64,000 nucleotides of DNA. Origin: Bidens hawaiensis (taxonomy: Eukaryota > Streptophyta > Magnoliopsida > Asterales > Asteraceae). Positions 1-10,026 of the stretch are shown here, piece by piece. The stretch lies in assembly GCA_021521415.1 (NCBI GenBank), contig JAIQDT010000296.1:372001-436000 (forward strand). Reading direction: 5' to 3'. Each line of letters begins with the position of its first letter. Position 1 is the first letter of the stretch. The notes beneath the pieces were generated by a model, which worked only from the letters and a program-made list of their open reading frames with translations, was not told the DNA's origin and ran no database searches. Made by a program: the position numbers and the translations under genes.

Positions 1-160
1 AACACCCTAAACCCTATACAAAGATATCTATAAATAGGGTAGCCAACATACCAGCCCAACAAAAGCCCAAAGCCCACCGAGAACCATAAGGTTCTCACCT
101 TACATACAAAACAATAAACCGGGATTAACTAAGTGCAAACCATCAAGTATAGACCTAAAA
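1..160 (-). repeat. 3' LTR of element A (partial)
   Basis: Bases 1-160 match 12044-12202 almost base for base. Only the U3 end is in the window. It contains a GAGAACC-ATAA-GGTTCTC hairpin (7-bp stem). The outer end after 155 has drifted from the other LTR (TAAAA against CAACA), so the terminal TG is damaged here. Confidence 0.85.
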
Positions 161-171
161 ATCTCCCCCTT
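161..171 (-). other. Polypurine tract of element A
   Basis: On the minus strand this is AAGGGGGAGAT, directly before the 3' LTR. A near-identical tract (AGGGGGAGAT) precedes the 3' LTR of element C at 44466-44475, as expected for the plus-strand primer site. Confidence 0.75.
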
Positions 172-237
172 GGTTTGTAGCTTAGTTTTTTAATCATACT
201 CCATAATATCAACATCAGCATCCTTTAGGCCGCCTGC

Positions 238-1908
238 CTAATAACCAGTTCTGATAATAGAAGCCACCATCCTTGTGTATTCGTTTGCAGCGGCCTCAAA
301 GAGTGGATCAGCAATGATTTGAAATTTGCTGAGGGTCTTGATATCACGTTCTCCAAGCTTGAGCAAATCCCTTGGGTCGACAAATCTGTATTGCCCTTTA
401 CCTTTCTGCAACCGTATGATAACAGTAGCAGTCATACTATCGAACGTCCAGAATCTCATATTCTCCAAGGTTCCATCAGGTATTGCATCAGGCACAGGAA
501 TATGAGTAGCCTTTTTTGTTACAGGCCACATCACGTTTATCATAGTTTTTCCCATCTTATGATCTTTTACACCTTTGGCCTTTTTCAAAAATGACTCGGC
601 AGTGGTTATCTTAGGAAAGCCTCTATCCACTTGGTTTCTGAGAAAATTCTAGAAATCAGTTCCTCTCTTATCATTGGTTGGATTGTGGAATGATGCATTG
701 ATGAGGTCACTAAGATCCACTTTTGTTCAAGACCCAAAATCTTTCATCCGCTTGTAGTATTCGGTCTTCCCAGATCTTCGTTTAACCCACCACATGTTCT
801 TTTCAGCATCAAATCCCCAAGACAAAACTCCATAACGATCACCATATTTATCTGAAAAATCCTTGTTAAAAGTAATAACAAATCTATCGGGATGATCAGA
901 GGATTCAACATTCTGATTTGAGTTCTTCGTAATCATAATCTTCTTTTGGAGTCGATCCAATCTCTCATTTGTCATTGGATGCGCAGACATGTATTGTTTC
1001 AATGTCTCGGATTCATCTATGTTTTCAACAGAATGACCACCAGAAATGTCACCTTGATCTGTATTGGGAGTTGTTGAAGTGACATCAGCACCACTCTTGA
1101 AATCATGTGCAAATTTCTGAACAAGTTTTTGTTGAAGATCAAGATATATAGCAGTTAGTTCTCCCATACCAGACTCAAGCTCTTTAATCTTGGAATCTTT
1201 AGCAAAGTTATTGGCTTCAAGTTCTTGGATACGGACATCTTTGACAACTGAATCTTGTTCCAGCTCAAACACTCGACGCTGCAAAGCTTGAACATCTACA
1301 GGTTCAGCTTCCAATTCAATTCCCTTTCCCTTATTCTTGAAAAATTGTTCCTGCATAGCAAAAATATGGGCAACCTTCTCGGAAACACTGGAGCTTGACT
1401 GACCCTGATTGGCGGGGTCGGATGATCCAGATGGAATATCAACATGTGGAATGTAGGCCTCAAAATCAAACTCTTGTGCAATATCATCAAATATCTGTTC
1501 CTGGGTCTGAAACTCAGCAGTTGTTGATTGAGTGAAGTCAACGTGAATCTCAGGAACTACTGACTCTTGTGGTTGTTGTTGGTGTTGCAGATTCATGAAT
1601 CAGAACGCCTGATCTTGGATCTCTTTTCCTTCTTTTTTGTGGAACTAGATCAGCATCTGAATCTTCTGGCATATCTTCATCTTGGTTTTCAGCAACTGTC
1701 TGAGGAGGCTTCAAAGCAGTTGACTGAAGTAGTTCTTTAAACTTCTCAAACTCTAGTAACTGTTTAGCAAACGGAGCAGTCTCCATTATACGGTGTTCAG
1801 ACTCCAATTGTTATACGGGAGTCTCCTCATCTTCATCATCAGAAATAATTTCAAGAATAGCAGTACGCCTCTGAACTGGCGCCACATGCTCTTCAGCAAC
1901 CTGAGCTG
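238..1908 (-). pseudogene. Element A ORF3, middle and C-terminal part (broken)
   Basis: Continuation of ORF3 after the N-terminal domain at 1909-2709. An acidic, Gln-rich stretch (about 1908-1550 in one frame, with a TAA near 1812) shifts frame into 1596-727. That segment holds a coiled coil (heptad-like LEQDSVVKDVRIQELE..., about 1280-1110) and an aromatic block with WGFDAEKNMWWVKRRSG. The same frame continues to 238 through a TGA at 727-729 and a TAG near 648, giving a C-terminal domain with RLQKGKGQYRFVDPRDLLKL. Element C has a matching coiled coil and a comparable C-terminal block (LQFMHPQDL). Function unknown; the position is that of the envelope-like ORF of SIRE elements, but I see no clear membrane segment. 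Confidence 0.65.
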
Positions 1909-2709
1909 TCACTGGGACATTCTCTGTTCAGCAAAGTGGCCGAACTTAATTAGCCCATGAATGCCTTGATAGACGACCTTTGCTCCTTTTCTTGATTGCT
2001 TCATCAACCCAAAGGTATTAGGTCCTAGTGACTTCATATCCAGTGTCTCAACAGATTTAACAAGATCAGTGTAATGTGAATCAAAAATCATCTGTAGAAA
2101 TCTAGGATACATAAGAAACATCTCTTTCTTTTTTCCCTTTAGATTGCTCATCATCTCATCAAAAACGAACTTGGAATAATTGTAGTCCCAATCCATGATC
2201 AAAGCAACAATAGCTAACATCTGCGTGTGGGAAATCTCATATGAACCTCCTTTTCGTCCTGACACACATGTAAAGAATGTGTGTATCAGAAATCTCCAGT
2301 ATGGGTGAAACAACTTCTTGACTGCAGGGGGGTAGGATCCTTTGTAGCCCTTTCTTGTAAGGACCTCAGAAATAGCAGCAACTGAATACTCTGTTGGGTA
2401 ATCAGGTTGATCTCCAAATAAGAGCACTTCTCGTATAATAGCCTCAGTGATGACGACCGGCTGCTTCTGTATTTTGGAATCAATACACACAACACCACCT
2501 GGTCCTCGCTGGTTGATTGGTGCATTATTCCAGAAGTCCGTGATCATTCTCTTGCAAATGACAAGACTTTCTCGCAAGGCGTGGGAAATCCTGCAAGTAT
2601 TGAGGCCAACGATCATGGACTTAAACTCCTTGTGTGCTAGAGGAGGATCAAACAAGTATCCAGCTATATTGTGAGTGTCAACGAACTTTAAAGGAGCTTG
2701 ATCAGCCAT
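1909..2709 (-). pseudogene. Element A ORF3, N-terminal conserved domain
   Basis: A 266-residue open stretch beginning MADQAPLKFVDTHNIAGYLF. Signature motifs are ICKRMITDFWNNA, ITEAIIREVLLF, YWRFLIHTFFTC, YSKFVFDEMMSNL and FLMYPRFLQMIF. The counterparts in element C (39641-40237) are IYKNHISDFWGSA, ITKASIRAALDL, IYRFLIHHIIQS, ISRFIFQGLVSNV and MYP-stop-FLQIL, in the same order, so this is a real conserved domain. The ATG is preceded two bases upstream by a splice-acceptor-like TTTGTTGCAG (minus strand, AG at 2713-2712). The frame then closes and ORF3 continues in another frame. Biochemical role unknown; often annotated as a putative plant transposon protein. Confidence 0.75.
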
Positions 2710-2828
2710 TTCTGCAACAAACGAGCTAAATTAGTGAATGTTTTCAAAACTCGAATAACAATCATGAGTTAAAGAACATCAATTTTAATTTCTCAATCGA
2801 GATTTAGTAATGTAATTTGATAATTGTT

Positions 2829-2963
2829 TTGTCCAAATTTGCTGATTTCTGTCCATGTAAAGAGATTTCGATTAAAATATGGAGTTTTCGGTCAGGGACA
2901 AGAGATCTCGGTCAACCAAAGTCAACCGAGAACCATTTGGTTAACCATGAGTTTTTCGGTCAA
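2829..2963. repeat. 20-bp-phased TTTCGGTCA motif array upstream of ORF3
   Basis: The core TTT(C/T)(G/A)(G/T)TC recurs with reference bases at 2829, 2849, 2869, 2889 and 2909, exactly 20 bp apart, followed by inverted and displaced copies near 2927 and 2957. Linker sequence is not conserved. The core is the reverse complement of the leader array core at 11436-11604. Confidence 0.7.
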
Positions 2964-3304
2964 ACCGCCAACAAAAAACTCTTTGAATTCCGCCTAGAAC
3001 CCCGTGTCATCCCTTCCAAATGACCAAAATCTCCAATCCACCATGGAACCTGCACTAATCTCTCAAGAGCATCACAATGGTCTCAATCAAAATCGACGAC
3101 CAAACCGATCAATATCATTATCAGAATCAATTAACATCTCATCTCAACCAATCCTAAGATTATCACAATGGCGACAAGCTGCATCCTCGATCAACATCAT
3201 ACCTGTACTCGTACACAAAGAACTTAAGTGCAAACTATCTTGATTTTGGCCAGATGAGTTTTCTTCAGAAAGAGACAGTTTTGAGAATTTTAATTAGAAG
3301 ACCC

Positions 3305-3312
3305 ATTTATAA
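3305..3312 (-). promoter_or_regulatory. Possible internal TATA box for ORF3 (element A)
   Basis: Minus strand reads GCTTATAAATGGG about 600 bases before the ORF3 ATG. Element C has GGTATAAAAGGGGG in the comparable position (39278-39285). Promoter activity is inference; the TATA-like word alone is weak in AT-rich DNA. Confidence 0.3.
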
Positions 3313-3779
3313 GCCAAACTTCATGGGCCAAGAACCCTCATGGACCAACAGATGTACCCAGATTACAAAACTTGACCTAAAGAAATGGTCCATGACATTT
3401 TGTAATCATCAAAACAAATCCCGATTTATGAAAAATTGATTTCTTAAGACATTTGTTTCGACATGAGGAAACATGAGGTAAAAAACAAAATTAAAAAATA
3501 GGAAGATTAAAATAAAACTTAAACTAAAACAAAATTTACCTATCCAGTCTTTAGAAAATTAACATATATTGGGATCAAATTTCAGCTATTTAAAAAGGAA
3601 CCACCTTTTTATGAAAAGATCCGAACATGAAATCATATTGATTAACATACTTTCACAATGATTCATTTTCAGCATTATTATGACATAGTGAAAAGGTTGA
3701 TAGCAGGTAAATTTTTCATGATTTTCATTGCGCCAGTGATATGATTATATTCGATTAGGCATAAAGCTTACATGGACAT

Positions 3780-4195
3780 CACTTATGGACCTTTGATGCC
3801 CCTTATCTATTCTTAAGGCATATTTGGCTTTCCCCAGATCACCCCAATTTGACTCCAACCCCCTAGTACTTGATCAAAATATTTTTCTCTACACAAAATA
3901 ATTTTAAGCTTTAAGGTTGAACGTTGGACTTACATGCCATCTGGACTTACAAGCCTTACAATCAGGGTGTTTAGGACTTATTTGAATGCCTCACCCCTGT
4001 AGTTCCCTGGTACCCCTTTAAGCTTTTAGAAAACAATTTTATGATTTTTTTAACACAAATAAAATATAATCCTTTTGGCGATCAAGACACTAACGGGCTC
4101 GTGTATGACTGGGTAATTGCTTTTCTGCCTATCATTTGGAGAGATATATCTAGGGACATACGAGTATCTTCAAAATGACTCTCCATAATAAGTTT
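3780..4195 (-). other. Conserved non-coding block shared with element C
   Basis: The reverse complement aligns in order with 37611-38100 of element C. The strongest part, 3912-3960, is identical over 49 bases and contains GTAAGT twice. The 4075-4195 part (ATGATAGGCAGAAA and following) and the 3790-3870 part (GTCAAATTGGGGTGAT) also match. No ORF explains the conservation. Confidence 0.8.
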
Positions 4196-4449
4196 AGCAG
4201 ATTTAGTTTATATCACTTCAAACTTTTAGTTATCATGGAAAGCTACCATACATTAATGACTGTTCAAAAGCCTTTTTAGCCTAATAACTTCACACGTTAG
4301 GCACACAAAATCAATTTATCTATTATTTCTCAAAAGTTGGATCAATTTTCATTTGAAATATTTTGAGCTTCTAAAAAGCTTTTAGTTGAATAATAATATC
4401 ACTTCCCAGATGATACCCCGAAGACGATTTAAACTCAATCACCCAGCTG

Positions 4450-4740
4450 CCTTCAGTTTTCAGGTAAATGGCTATCCTATGTATCTACAGGTAGACGATA
4501 GAACCAAACACATAATAAAATGTGTCCTTCAAACTTTAGGCGGCCAACATAAGTTTCAGTGAGGGAATTTAAAGGGATAGTTAAATCAAAACCTTTTTTT
4601 TAATTTTTTTTTATGAATGTTCAGTTGCCCCGGTCACTGTCAGTCCTAAGGTTAATGGCTATCCCTAGAGTCAAACATTGATGACAGGACCAAACATATG
4701 AAATATGTCCGTTGAACTTGAGTGGCCGGCAAGATTTTAA
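4450..4740. repeat. Duplicated hairpin block in element A spacer
   Basis: Two diverged copies share AATGGCTATCC, a GACCAAAC word, a hairpin, then GTCC and a GGCCGGC/GCGGCC word (about 4469-4552 and 4653-4732). The hairpin stems are ACACAT/ATGTGT in copy 1 and ACATAT/ATATGT in copy 2, one compensatory C-G to T-A change. Confidence 0.6.
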
Positions 4741-4892
4741 GCAAATGAACAAAAATTTTATTTTTAAATTTTTATAATTTATATATTATATATTTTTTAT
4801 TTTTAAATAGACACTCACACACACACTCTTTTTGTATTTTTATTTTTCTCCCTCTAAATTTGTACAGAAATTATGACACACAAAGAAAAATT

Positions 4893-5400
4893 TTATGTAC
4901 ACAATTTACACCTCAAAAATACCCAGTCATCAAAACGCAGCATCTTAAGAAATCCCACAAGCACATTAAATCTGGCTATTCCGACCGGTTTTGTAAATAG
5001 GTCCGCCACATTATTATCAGTGTGGACCTGTTCAAGTTGAATCAGTTTCCGGTCGTAACAGTCACGAATAAAGTGGACCTTGATGTCAATGTGCTTGGTT
5101 TTGGAATGCTGAACGGGATTTTTAACAATTGCAATAGCAGCATCATTATTACAAAATATGGGAGTGTTAAGAAATTCCAAACCGTAATCCAGCAATTGAT
5201 GTTGCATCCAGATAACCTGTGAACAGCAAACTGACGTAGCAACATACTCCGCCTTGGCAGTCGATGTGGACACCGTTTTGTTGTTTCTTGCACTGCCATG
5301 AAATGAGGCGATCTCCTAGAAACTGGCATCCGGCAGATGTGGATTTCCTGTCAATGTCATCTTCGCCATAATTGCTATCAGCAAAAGCATAAAGATCAAA
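4893..5400 (-). pseudogene. pol: Element A RNase H
   Basis: Copia-type RNase H. Recognisable are the STAKAEYVA stretch (the family word is STAEAEY, so one acidic residue is replaced by Lys), NNDAAIAIVKNPVQHSKTKHID and NNVADLFTKP near the end. The first part (5400-5271, with a SISWQCKKQ-like region) is in a neighbouring frame, so at least one frameshift interrupts it. It would degrade the RNA strand during reverse transcription. It ends before the non-coding spacer. Confidence 0.85.
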
Positions 5401-6409
5401 TTATGAGTTTTTGGGATACCAAAGACCTAACTTCTGTTGTCCCTTCAGATATCTAAATATACGTTTAACAGCAATTAAATGAGATAGTTTAGGATTAGCC
5501 TGGAAGCGAGCACATTGACAGACTGCAAACATGATGTTTGGACGACTGGCGGTGAGATACATCAGAGACCCGATCATCGATCGATAGTACGTTTGATCTA
5601 CGGGACTCCCTTCAGGATCAGATGTCAAAAGAGGCCTTTCTGCCATTGGAGTGGCGGCACTCTTGGAATCTTGAAATTCAAATTTTGCAAGAATATCTTC
5701 AACGTACTTTCCTTGATGCAGCAAAATTCCCGTCGAGCTCTGATGAACTTGCAATCCTAGAAATGTTGTCATCTCCCCCAACGAGCTCATCTCGAACCTC
5801 TTCTTCATGACCTCTTCAAACTCTGAACACATCGCCGCACTGGTAGAACCGAAAATAATCCACATAAATCTGCACCAGAATCAAATCTTTCCCGACCGTT
5901 TTACGGAACAAAGTTTGATCAATGGTCCCCCTTTCATAACCATGTCCCAGAAGATATGCCATCAACGTAGCATACCATGCCCGAGGGGCTTGGTGAAGAC
6001 CATATAGTGCTTTATCCAACTTGTAGACATGATTAGGATTCTTAGTGTCTACAAACCCCGGTGGCTGATCCACGTAAATCTCTTCCTTAACTTCACCATA
6101 CAAAAACGCTGTCTTAACATCCATCTGATATACCGTGAACCCCATGAAGGACGCATAGGCCAAAGAAATCCGAATGGCCTCAAGTCTAGCTACAGGAGCA
6201 TAGACTTCGGTGTAATCTAACCCTTCAACCTGACAAAAACCACAAACAACTAACCGTGCCTTGTTTCTAACAATAACTCCCGTCTCATCTTGCTTGTTTC
6301 GGAAAACCCATCTTGTATCTAGTGCTTTCTTTCCCTCTGGCAGTTCAACTAACTTCCACACTTTCAGCTTATCGAACTGATTCACTCTTCGTGCATGGCA
6401 TCCACCCAA
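5401..6409 (-). pseudogene. pol: Element A reverse transcriptase, frameshifted at the YVDD site
   Basis: Copia RT (RVT_2 type). 6409-5816 carries [44 protein letters not shown] and [12 protein letters not shown]. Reading reaches IYVDY and then leaves frame, so the second Asp of the YVDD active site is lost to a one-base indel near 5860. The rest (FGSTSAAMCSEFEEVMKKRF, EMTTFLGLQVHQ, YRSMIGSLMYLTASRPNI) is in another frame at 5865-5401. The RT start is also frame-disturbed around 6410. Clearly dead as an enzyme. Confidence 0.9.
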
Positions 6410-7401
6410 CTTGGTTCTTGAAGAGCCATTTCCACCGACTTTGGCTCAATCTGAGAGATGAAGCAAGAAAACAAACAACTGTTTATGTGTCCTGTCTGAC
6501 TTCTGGTGGACACACCTGCTTCAAGAGAGCCGATAACAGTCTCAATAGGATGATCTCGTTGGATTCTTGTCAGAATAGGCTGTTCGGTAACATCTCCAAT
6601 AGGAGATAAGTTAGATAGATTTTCACCAACATCGGTGAGTGGATTCTTCCATCCAGAAGCTACCGTACTATGTGCCTACGAAGTGTTAGCAACGTATTCA
6701 TTCGGAATGACATTGGGAAACATAGTGCTCCCGAAGATTTGACGAATAGGACTCTCCCCCTCAACTGCTGAATCCTTTACTGAAGAGTTTGGAATATGCA
6801 CGGTTTCTGTAACTTCTTTCGATTGGCTGACGGACGCAGGTGGTTTGTCATCAAGTGGTTCTGCGACATCATCATCCAACAGGGGAGATATGTGAGATAC
6901 TGCATGTGAACCTTCTCTCTCAGTATCTGCAGCGGCACCACCCGAAGTTTCTGTGTTGATGACCGGAATTACATTGAATGGCTTGAAGAGTTCATTGTAA
7001 TCGAACAACCAATCCGGACCAACACGTGCATCAGTCTCGTTTTCTTCCAGCCAACGAACATCATAAGATTCAAGAATCTGTTTAGTTGACTTATTGTAGA
7101 TTCTGTAAGCGGTGTGACCAGCATACCCGACAAAGTAACAATCATCAGCTTTGGCACCAAACTTCGGAGTAGACTCAAGATTCAGTAGAGTACACGGACA
7201 ACCAAAGGCTCTGAAGTGTGCAATAGTAGGCTTATGACCATAAACAATCTCATACTGAGTTTTCATTTTTGATTTGTTGATTAACATCCGATTTTGAACA
7301 TTGCACACCGTGTTGATGGCTTCAACCCAGAAGAACAGAGGCAATTTAGAGTCACACAGCACGGTCCTTGCTGCCTCGATAAGAGTCCTGAGCCACACCA
7401 T
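6410..7401 (-). pseudogene. pol: Element A integrase C-terminal half and linker to RT
   Basis: Holds TLIEAARTVLCDSKLPLFFW, INKSKMKTQYEIVYGHKPT, FRAFGCPCTLLN and KADDCYFVGYAGHTAYRIYN, typical of the Copia integrase C-terminal part and GKGY-like region. From about 7000 to 6676 it becomes a Ser/Thr/acidic linker. 6675-6410 continues out of frame and carries the pre-RT segment (near WVDAMHEE). Separated from the upstream integrase core by a frameshift near 7390. Confidence 0.8.
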
Positions 7402-7986
7402 TCTGTTGTGGTGTCCGAGCTGAGCTGTACTGACGAAGCACCCCCTTTTCTGAACAAAAATAATTCAATGAAGCATTCTTGAACTCCGTACCATTGTCAC
7501 AACGAATTCCTTTCAGCTTCAGATTCAGCTGATTTTCCATCAGCCCACGAACCTCTTGATCAGCTCTGCAGTTTCACTCTTATTCGAAAAGAAAAATACC
7601 CAAATAAAACGTGAGTAATCATCAGTGATAACCAAACAATAAGAGCTACGAGAAAGACTTAAGACATGAACTGGACCAAAAAGATCCATATGCAATAGCT
7701 GAAAAACTGATGAGATGGTATTAATCAGGTTTGGCTTGTGAGATTTTCGATGATGCTTGCCCAGAGCACAGGCCACACGTTTTTCAATGGTAACAAAATC
7801 TTTAACGGGTAATCCACGTACCAAATCATTTTTAGCAAGACGATTCAGATTTTTCATATTAGCAAGACCTAGACGACGCTGCCAGAGCATTGCATTATGT
7901 TCAGACATTTTTGAGAACAAACAGGTTATTTCATCAGGAACATTTTTGTTCATGTCGATCACGTAAGCATTATCTTTTCTTTGCGA
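7352..7986 (-). pseudogene. pol: Element A integrase zinc-binding and core domains
   Basis: GAG_pre-integrase plus rve core. The HHCC finger is degraded: LWQRRLGLANMKNL has Gln and Leu where the two His normally sit, and the first Cys is replaced (RVACALGKHHRK). Core motifs LLHMDLFGPVHV and TDDYSRFIWVFFF lie in one frame to 7540; IRCDNGTEF and QQNGVA follow in another frame (7540-7352). The third catalytic residue is missing: after GVA the sequence jumps, so a small deletion takes out the Glu position. Confidence 0.85.
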
Positions 7987-8328
7987 TCAAACAAGAATCC
8001 AATCTTCAGGTATAATGATACCCGGTTTCAAAATCAAACACTCCCTTTTAGTAAAGTGAGTTGAAAACCCTTTATCACAGATTTGTGACATGCTCAACAA
8101 ACTATGTTTCAGCTCTGGAACAAAATTAACATTCTCAAATTTCAGAACACCGTTGCTTACAATACCCTTCTGTGTGATCTTCCCTTTTTCTCCACCCGCA
8201 AAGTACACATACCCACCATTAAAAGTTTGAATGTCGTGTAGCTGGGAAATGTCTCCTGTCATGTTCCTAGAACAGCCACTATCAACATACCAAGGTCTGA
8301 TGATATTCCTCCATAGCTGCTCCTGCAC
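7987..8328 (-). pseudogene. pol: Element A aspartic protease
   Basis: Retropepsin with the active-site motif WYVDSGCSRNMTG (Asn where His is usual in this family), followed by the YVYFAGGEKGKI flap region and LKHSLLSMSQICDKGF. It would cleave Gag-Pol. A TGA at 7987-7989 stops the frame, which then continues unchanged into integrase, so a single stop separates the two domains. Confidence 0.85.
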
Positions 8329-8339
8329 AAAGTGCGGGA

Positions 8340-9563
8340 TTAATTAGATTTTTGCACCCAGTCCATAGTAACACTGGGTACTCCTGACTTGTCTATCCTG
8401 GTTACAGGCTGCCATGACATATCTTCTCGATTATCTAGAATGGAAGAAGAAACCTTCTTTACCGGAGACTTAGGCATCCATTTATATTTACCATTGAAAG
8501 ATTTAGTGTTGTTTGTACGAATGGATGGTTTAATCTCCGGTTTGCGTGTAGAGGGAACAAATGAATTTGTTCTCCCGACAGTCCAAGGCTTAGAAATCGA
8601 GTTCGTTTTCGAAGTAGAAACATAGTTTCTATTCCTTTTATTAGACATGTTAGGCTTGGTCTGATGAGGACTAAACCTGCCAGTTTTGTTCCTGTTCCAA
8701 TCACCGTCAGACGGATTTGCCTTGTGATACCAAAAATTTCGTCAATAGGTATCACGAGGCATATTCCTCAGGTAAAATCCATAGTAAGGCACATATGGAT
8801 GGTGTGGACAGTTTCTAGCAATATGACCAGGAACCCCACAATTAAAACAAGTTTGACGTTTTACATAAAAGTCATTATGGTGAACCTTTTCTTTTGACCT
8901 ATTGTGTGGGTTAGTATGTTTGGCTTGATATTTATTGTTTGACACATTGTTTGGCTCGACCCCCTTTTGTTCATTTGAGCATCCCTCTTTAATGAACTTG
9001 GGTGGTGAGCAGTTTTTAGTTAAACTTTTATTTTTAGTTTTCTTATCAAAAGCCACATCATCAGATTTCACAGTTTTAACAGAATCAACCACACAATTGT
9101 CTTTACTCATAACACTAGAGCCCACACAAACCGACGACATAACAGAATCCAAAACAGGCAGTTTTAAAGAAACATCAGAGTTAATTTCTTTATTAAACAA
9201 AACACAAGAGTCATCATCCTCATCAGGCCAATCCTCAACAACTACTTTCTCTGCACATGAAGTAAACACGTTAGAATCGTTCACTCCTGAAGTGGATACA
9301 TCTGTATTCACAAGATCAGACTTGTCATTCTTATCTTGTTTACCTTACTTCATGCCCAGTACCTTTACTTCCTGTTCTTTGGTGATAGGAAGTTGAACAT
9401 AGTTGTTATTGTAAGGTGGGGGTACCTGACTATAACCTATACTCCTACATTCGTTTTCTTTCCACCATAGCTGATTATCAATCATTGAGCTAACTATTTT
9501 ACTGGAATCCTCGAATTTTTTAAAATCAAGTTCAGCTCTTTCAAATTTAGCAGTTAAATTCAA
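8340..9563 (-). pseudogene. Element A gag-pol linker with second zinc knuckle
   Basis: One frame from about 9563 to 8340, with a TAA near 9345 and a TGA near 8742. It holds a Lys/Asp-rich linker, then a CCHC knuckle CFNCGVPGHIARNC (about 8850-8810), then a basic Ser/Asn-rich tail before the protease. A knuckle well downstream of the main gag knuckle is also present in element C (CKKCDAYGHHTDSC near 32570), so a two-knuckle layout looks like a family trait. Confidence 0.7.
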
Positions 9564-10026
9564 AATTTCAATTTTGGAGGCTTCCAGTTTAGCAGTTAAC
9601 TTAGCAATCTCCTGCTTGGTATCTAGATGGTGACAACACTTTATGCTGAATTCAGATTTAAGCTTAGAGAAATCCTTTTGATTTGCTTCAATTTTATCTA
9701 AAAAGGCTTTTTCATTTTTTTTTAAGTTTAAAGTTTTCAGATTTCACTCTCTCCATATCTCTAAGAAAGTTATCATTGTGGAGTTTGTACAAATTAATTT
9801 TGTCAACACAATCTTGAGAGCATGGTTGAAAATTTACCTCAGATGAGCTGGAAGAAGTGAAGGCCATGAAAGCAAATTGAAGTTCCCTGATCTGCTCCTC
9901 AGCAGCATGTTCTTCCTCAGCTTTCTCAATGTGAGCATAATTGGCAGTCTGATTGCTAATGTTGAGAGCAGCCATCTGATCATCCCAAGAAAATTGATGA
10001 GCCACCAAACCTCTTTCACCATTTCC
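9564..10026 (-). pseudogene. Element A gag-pol linker, coiled-coil part
   Basis: Follows the TAG stop of gag in the same frame (HQFSWDDQMAALN, FAFMAFTSSSSSEV, then a coiled-coil-like Lys/Glu region). A run of eight A (minus strand) at about 9715-9722 causes a one-base shift into the frame that leads to the second zinc knuckle. The AFMAFTS block is matched in element C by NVAFMAKV near 31420-31446. Confidence 0.65.

Larger units (their letters stand above)
2710..4892 (-). other. Element A pol-ORF3 non-coding spacer
   Basis: About 2.2 kb between RNase H and ORF3 with no credible coding. It holds a 20-bp-phased CGGTC array (about 2829-2960), a TATA-like box near 3305-3312, a conserved block collinear with element C (about 3550-4200, best at 3908-4005) and a duplicated hairpin block (about 4450-4740). 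The rest is AT-rich with nothing recognisable. Confidence 0.75.

Noticed and set aside
1..20. CCCTAAACCCT, resembling plant telomere repeat
   Set aside because: Only one to two units, and it is part of the LTR of element A (also at 12047).
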